Shown here: piece after piece, positions 62,622 to 64,000 of the stretch
Position numbering within the stretch: position 1 is the stretch's first letter
How the letters are laid out: every line of letters begins with the position of its first letter
Origin: Peptostreptococcaceae bacterium
GTDB taxonomy: Bacteria; Bacillota; Clostridia; Peptostreptococcales; Peptostreptococcaceae
Assembly (NCBI GenBank): GCA_902363255.1
Contig: CABIZO010000005.1
Location: forward strand, 1 to 64,000
Direction: 5' to 3'
DNA length: 64,000 bases
Translations under genes and position numbers: made by a program
Notes under the pieces: generated by a model
What the model was told of the DNA's origin: nothing
Seen by the model: only the letters and a program-made list of their open reading frames with translations
The model's database searches: none

Positions 62622-63989
62622 ATGAGTAATAAGTTATATTTAGAATGTTACAGTGGAATTAGTGGAGATATGACGGTAGCATCATTATTAGATTTGGGGG
62701 CTAGTGAAGAAGTTTTAAATAAAGCTTTAGATAGTTTACCAGTTGATGGTTTTAAAATAGAAATAAGTAGAGTATCAAAAAATGGATTAGATGCGTGTGA
62801 TTTTAACGTGATTCTAGATGAAAAGCATGAAAATCACGATCATGATATGAATTATCTTTATGGAGAAGGTGAGCATAGCCATAATCATGAAGTACATGAT
62901 GAACACCATCATGGGCATCGTCATGACCATACTCACGAACATAATCATAATCATGAGCATGAGGATAATGACCATACTCACGACCACAATCATAATCACG
63001 AACATGATGACCATGACCACAATCACCATCATGAACATCGTGGATTAGCAGATGTAATTTCAATTATTGAAAAGGCTGATATTACAAATAATGCAAAGAA
63101 AATAGCCATAAATATATTTAATATATTAGGTAAAGCAGAAGCAGCAGCTCATGGAGTTAGTATAGAAGAAGTACACTTCCATGAAGTTGGAGCAGTAGAC
63201 TCCATAGTAGATATTATTGCTGTAGCAGTTTGTTTAGATAATTTACAAATAGAAGATGTAATAGTACCAGTATTATATGAAGGAAGTGGATTTATTCGTT
63301 GTCAACATGGGATGATACCAGTACCAGTACCAGCAGTTTCACATATTGTGGCAAATAATAATTTAAAACTTCACCTTACAAATACTAAGGGAGAATTGGT
63401 AACTCCTACTGGTGCAGCTATTGTGGCGGCTATAAAAACTAATGATAAACTTCCTCAAGAATTTTCTATTAAAAAAATAGGACTTGGAGCAGGGAAAAGA
63501 ACATATGAAAATCCAAGTATATTAAGAGCAATGATTATAGAAGATCAAGATGAAAATAAAGACGTTGTTGTTAAGCTGGAAAGCAATGTGGATGATTGCT
63601 CAGGAGAAGCTTTAGGATATGTGATGGATCGTTTATTAAAAGTTGGAGCCAGAGATGTTCACTATATACCAGTATTTATGAAAAAAAATCGTCCAGCATA
63701 TCAACTAAATGTTATTTGTAATGAAGAGGATGTAGCAAAATTAGAAAGTATTATATTTGAGGAAACTACGACTATTGGAATTAGAAAACAAAAAATGGAG
63801 AGAACTATTTTAAAAAGGGAAATAAAAAAAGTAGAAACGTCACTTGGAGAAGTAGTAGTAAAAGAATGTTATTTACCAAGTGGAAAAAGAGTTTATCCTG
63901 AATATGATAGTGTTATAAATATATGTAAGGAAGTAAACAAATCTTACCAAGATGTATATCAAACTATAATAAAAGAATGTGGCGAATAG
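62622..63989 (+). CDS. larC: LarC nickel-pincer cofactor biosynthesis protein with a His-rich insertion
   Basis: 455 residues. The N-terminus L-Y-L-E-C-Y-S-G-I-S-G-D-M-T-V-A-S-L and G-L-G-A-G are LarC signatures; the late E-T-T-T-I-G-I-R is also conserved. LarC inserts nickel into the cofactor of lactate racemase using CTP. Residues about 68-141 form an insertion with about 30 His alternating with Asp, Glu and Asn, which could store Ni(II). In Lactobacillus plantarum the protein is made by a programmed frameshift; here one frame covers it. Start ATG 62622 behind GGGGGAAG. No larB or larE is visible in the window. Confidence 0.88.
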   Translation: MSNKLYLECYSGISGDMTVASLLDLGASEEVLNKALDSLPVDGFKIEISRVSKNGLDACDFNVILDEKHENHDHDMNYLYGEGEHSHNHEVHDEHHHGHRHDHTHEHNHNHEHEDNDHTHDHNHNHEHDDHDHNHHHEHRGLADVISIIEKADITNNAKKIAINIFNILGKAEAAAHGVSIEEVHFHEVGAVDSIVDIIAVAVCLDNLQIEDVIVPVLYEGSGFIRCQHGMIPVPVPAVSHIVANNNLKLHLTNTKGELVTPTGAAIVAAIKTNDKLPQEFSIKKIGLGAGKRTYENPSILRAMIIEDQDENKDVVVKLESNVDDCSGEALGYVMDRLLKVGARDVHYIPVFMKKNRPAYQLNVICNEEDVAKLESIIFEETTTIGIRKQKMERTILKREIKKVETSLGEVVVKECYLPSGKRVYPEYDSVINICKEVNKSYQDVYQTIIKECGE

Positions 63990-64000
63990 ATAAATTAAAG

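Noticed and set aside
62803..63063. Minus-strand and alternate-frame proteins in the larC His-rich stretch
   Set aside because: Composition shadows of the CAT/GAT repeats; no start signals.
1..64000. tRNA, rRNA or prophage genes
   Set aside because: I found no tRNA cloverleaf, rRNA, integrase, capsid or tail gene; only the IS3 end and the repeat tract point to mobile DNA.

Overview
The window is AT-rich chromosomal DNA from an anaerobic low-GC Firmicute, most likely a clostridium of the Peptostreptococcaceae type. I infer this from codon use, G-rich ribosome sites, a TPP riboswitch, sigma-54-controlled PTS loci, a SigV/RsiV/PdaV-like lysozyme-response set and 3D/SH3b cell-wall proteins. The species cannot be named from the sequence alone.

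Layout. 1-165: right end of an IS3-family element. 0.3-2.6 kb: a small TPR-like protein, an SH3b-3D wall hydrolase and a TatD nuclease. 3.0-6.3 kb: a URO-D/methyltransferase-like protein, a TetR regulator and an SLC13-type carboxylate transporter. 6.4-9.5 kb (minus strand): a thiamine or thiamine-precursor ABC transporter behind a TPP riboswitch with its terminator. 9.6-11.8 kb: gamma-glutamyltransferase and a nitroreductase. 12.0-19.0 kb: a LevR-type sigma-54 activator, a canonical -24/-12 promoter, KDPG/KDPGal aldolase, galactitol-type PTS IIA/IIB/IIC and a galactonate dehydratase. 19.2-24.1 kb: a second sigma-54 activator (PrpR-like), another -24/-12 promoter, an NhaC-type antiporter and isoaspartyl dipeptidase. 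24.2-27.5 kb: a flavin-reductase fossil, a DUF898 membrane protein and secreted or anchored proteins of unknown role.

27.5-39.8 kb is a defence island. It holds a GHKL-ATPase three-gene module without a name I recognise, a DUF262/DUF1524 (GmrSD-like) protein, a MazG-like pyrophosphohydrolase, and an operon of PLD-nuclease/helicase, two small genes (one broken by an in-frame TAG), McrB and McrC. It is followed by a repeat-rich non-coding tract (39.86-40.3 kb) that looks like a mobile-element or replication-origin remnant.

40.4-51.6 kb is dominated by the cell surface: a repeat-built secreted adhesin-like protein, a membrane pseudokinase with an Asn-rich tail, a HIT protein, an ECF sigma/anti-sigma/polysaccharide-deacetylase set, a methyltransferase-MarR pair, an LDH-family dehydrogenase and an SH3b-SGNH hydrolase. 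51.7-61.2 kb is a xylose locus: aldose epimerase, ChvE/MmsA/MmsB-type ABC transporter, ROK repressor, xylose isomerase and xylulokinase, with two matching 8-5-8 palindromes as likely XylR operators. 61.4-64 kb carries a flavoprotein with its MerR regulator and a typical 19-bp-spacer MerR promoter, then larC with a long His-rich insertion.

The best candidates for something undescribed are the GHKL three-gene module (27.5-31.0 kb), the McrBC operon with its helicase and small partners, the kinase-less PTS-galactonate pathway, and the pseudokinase.
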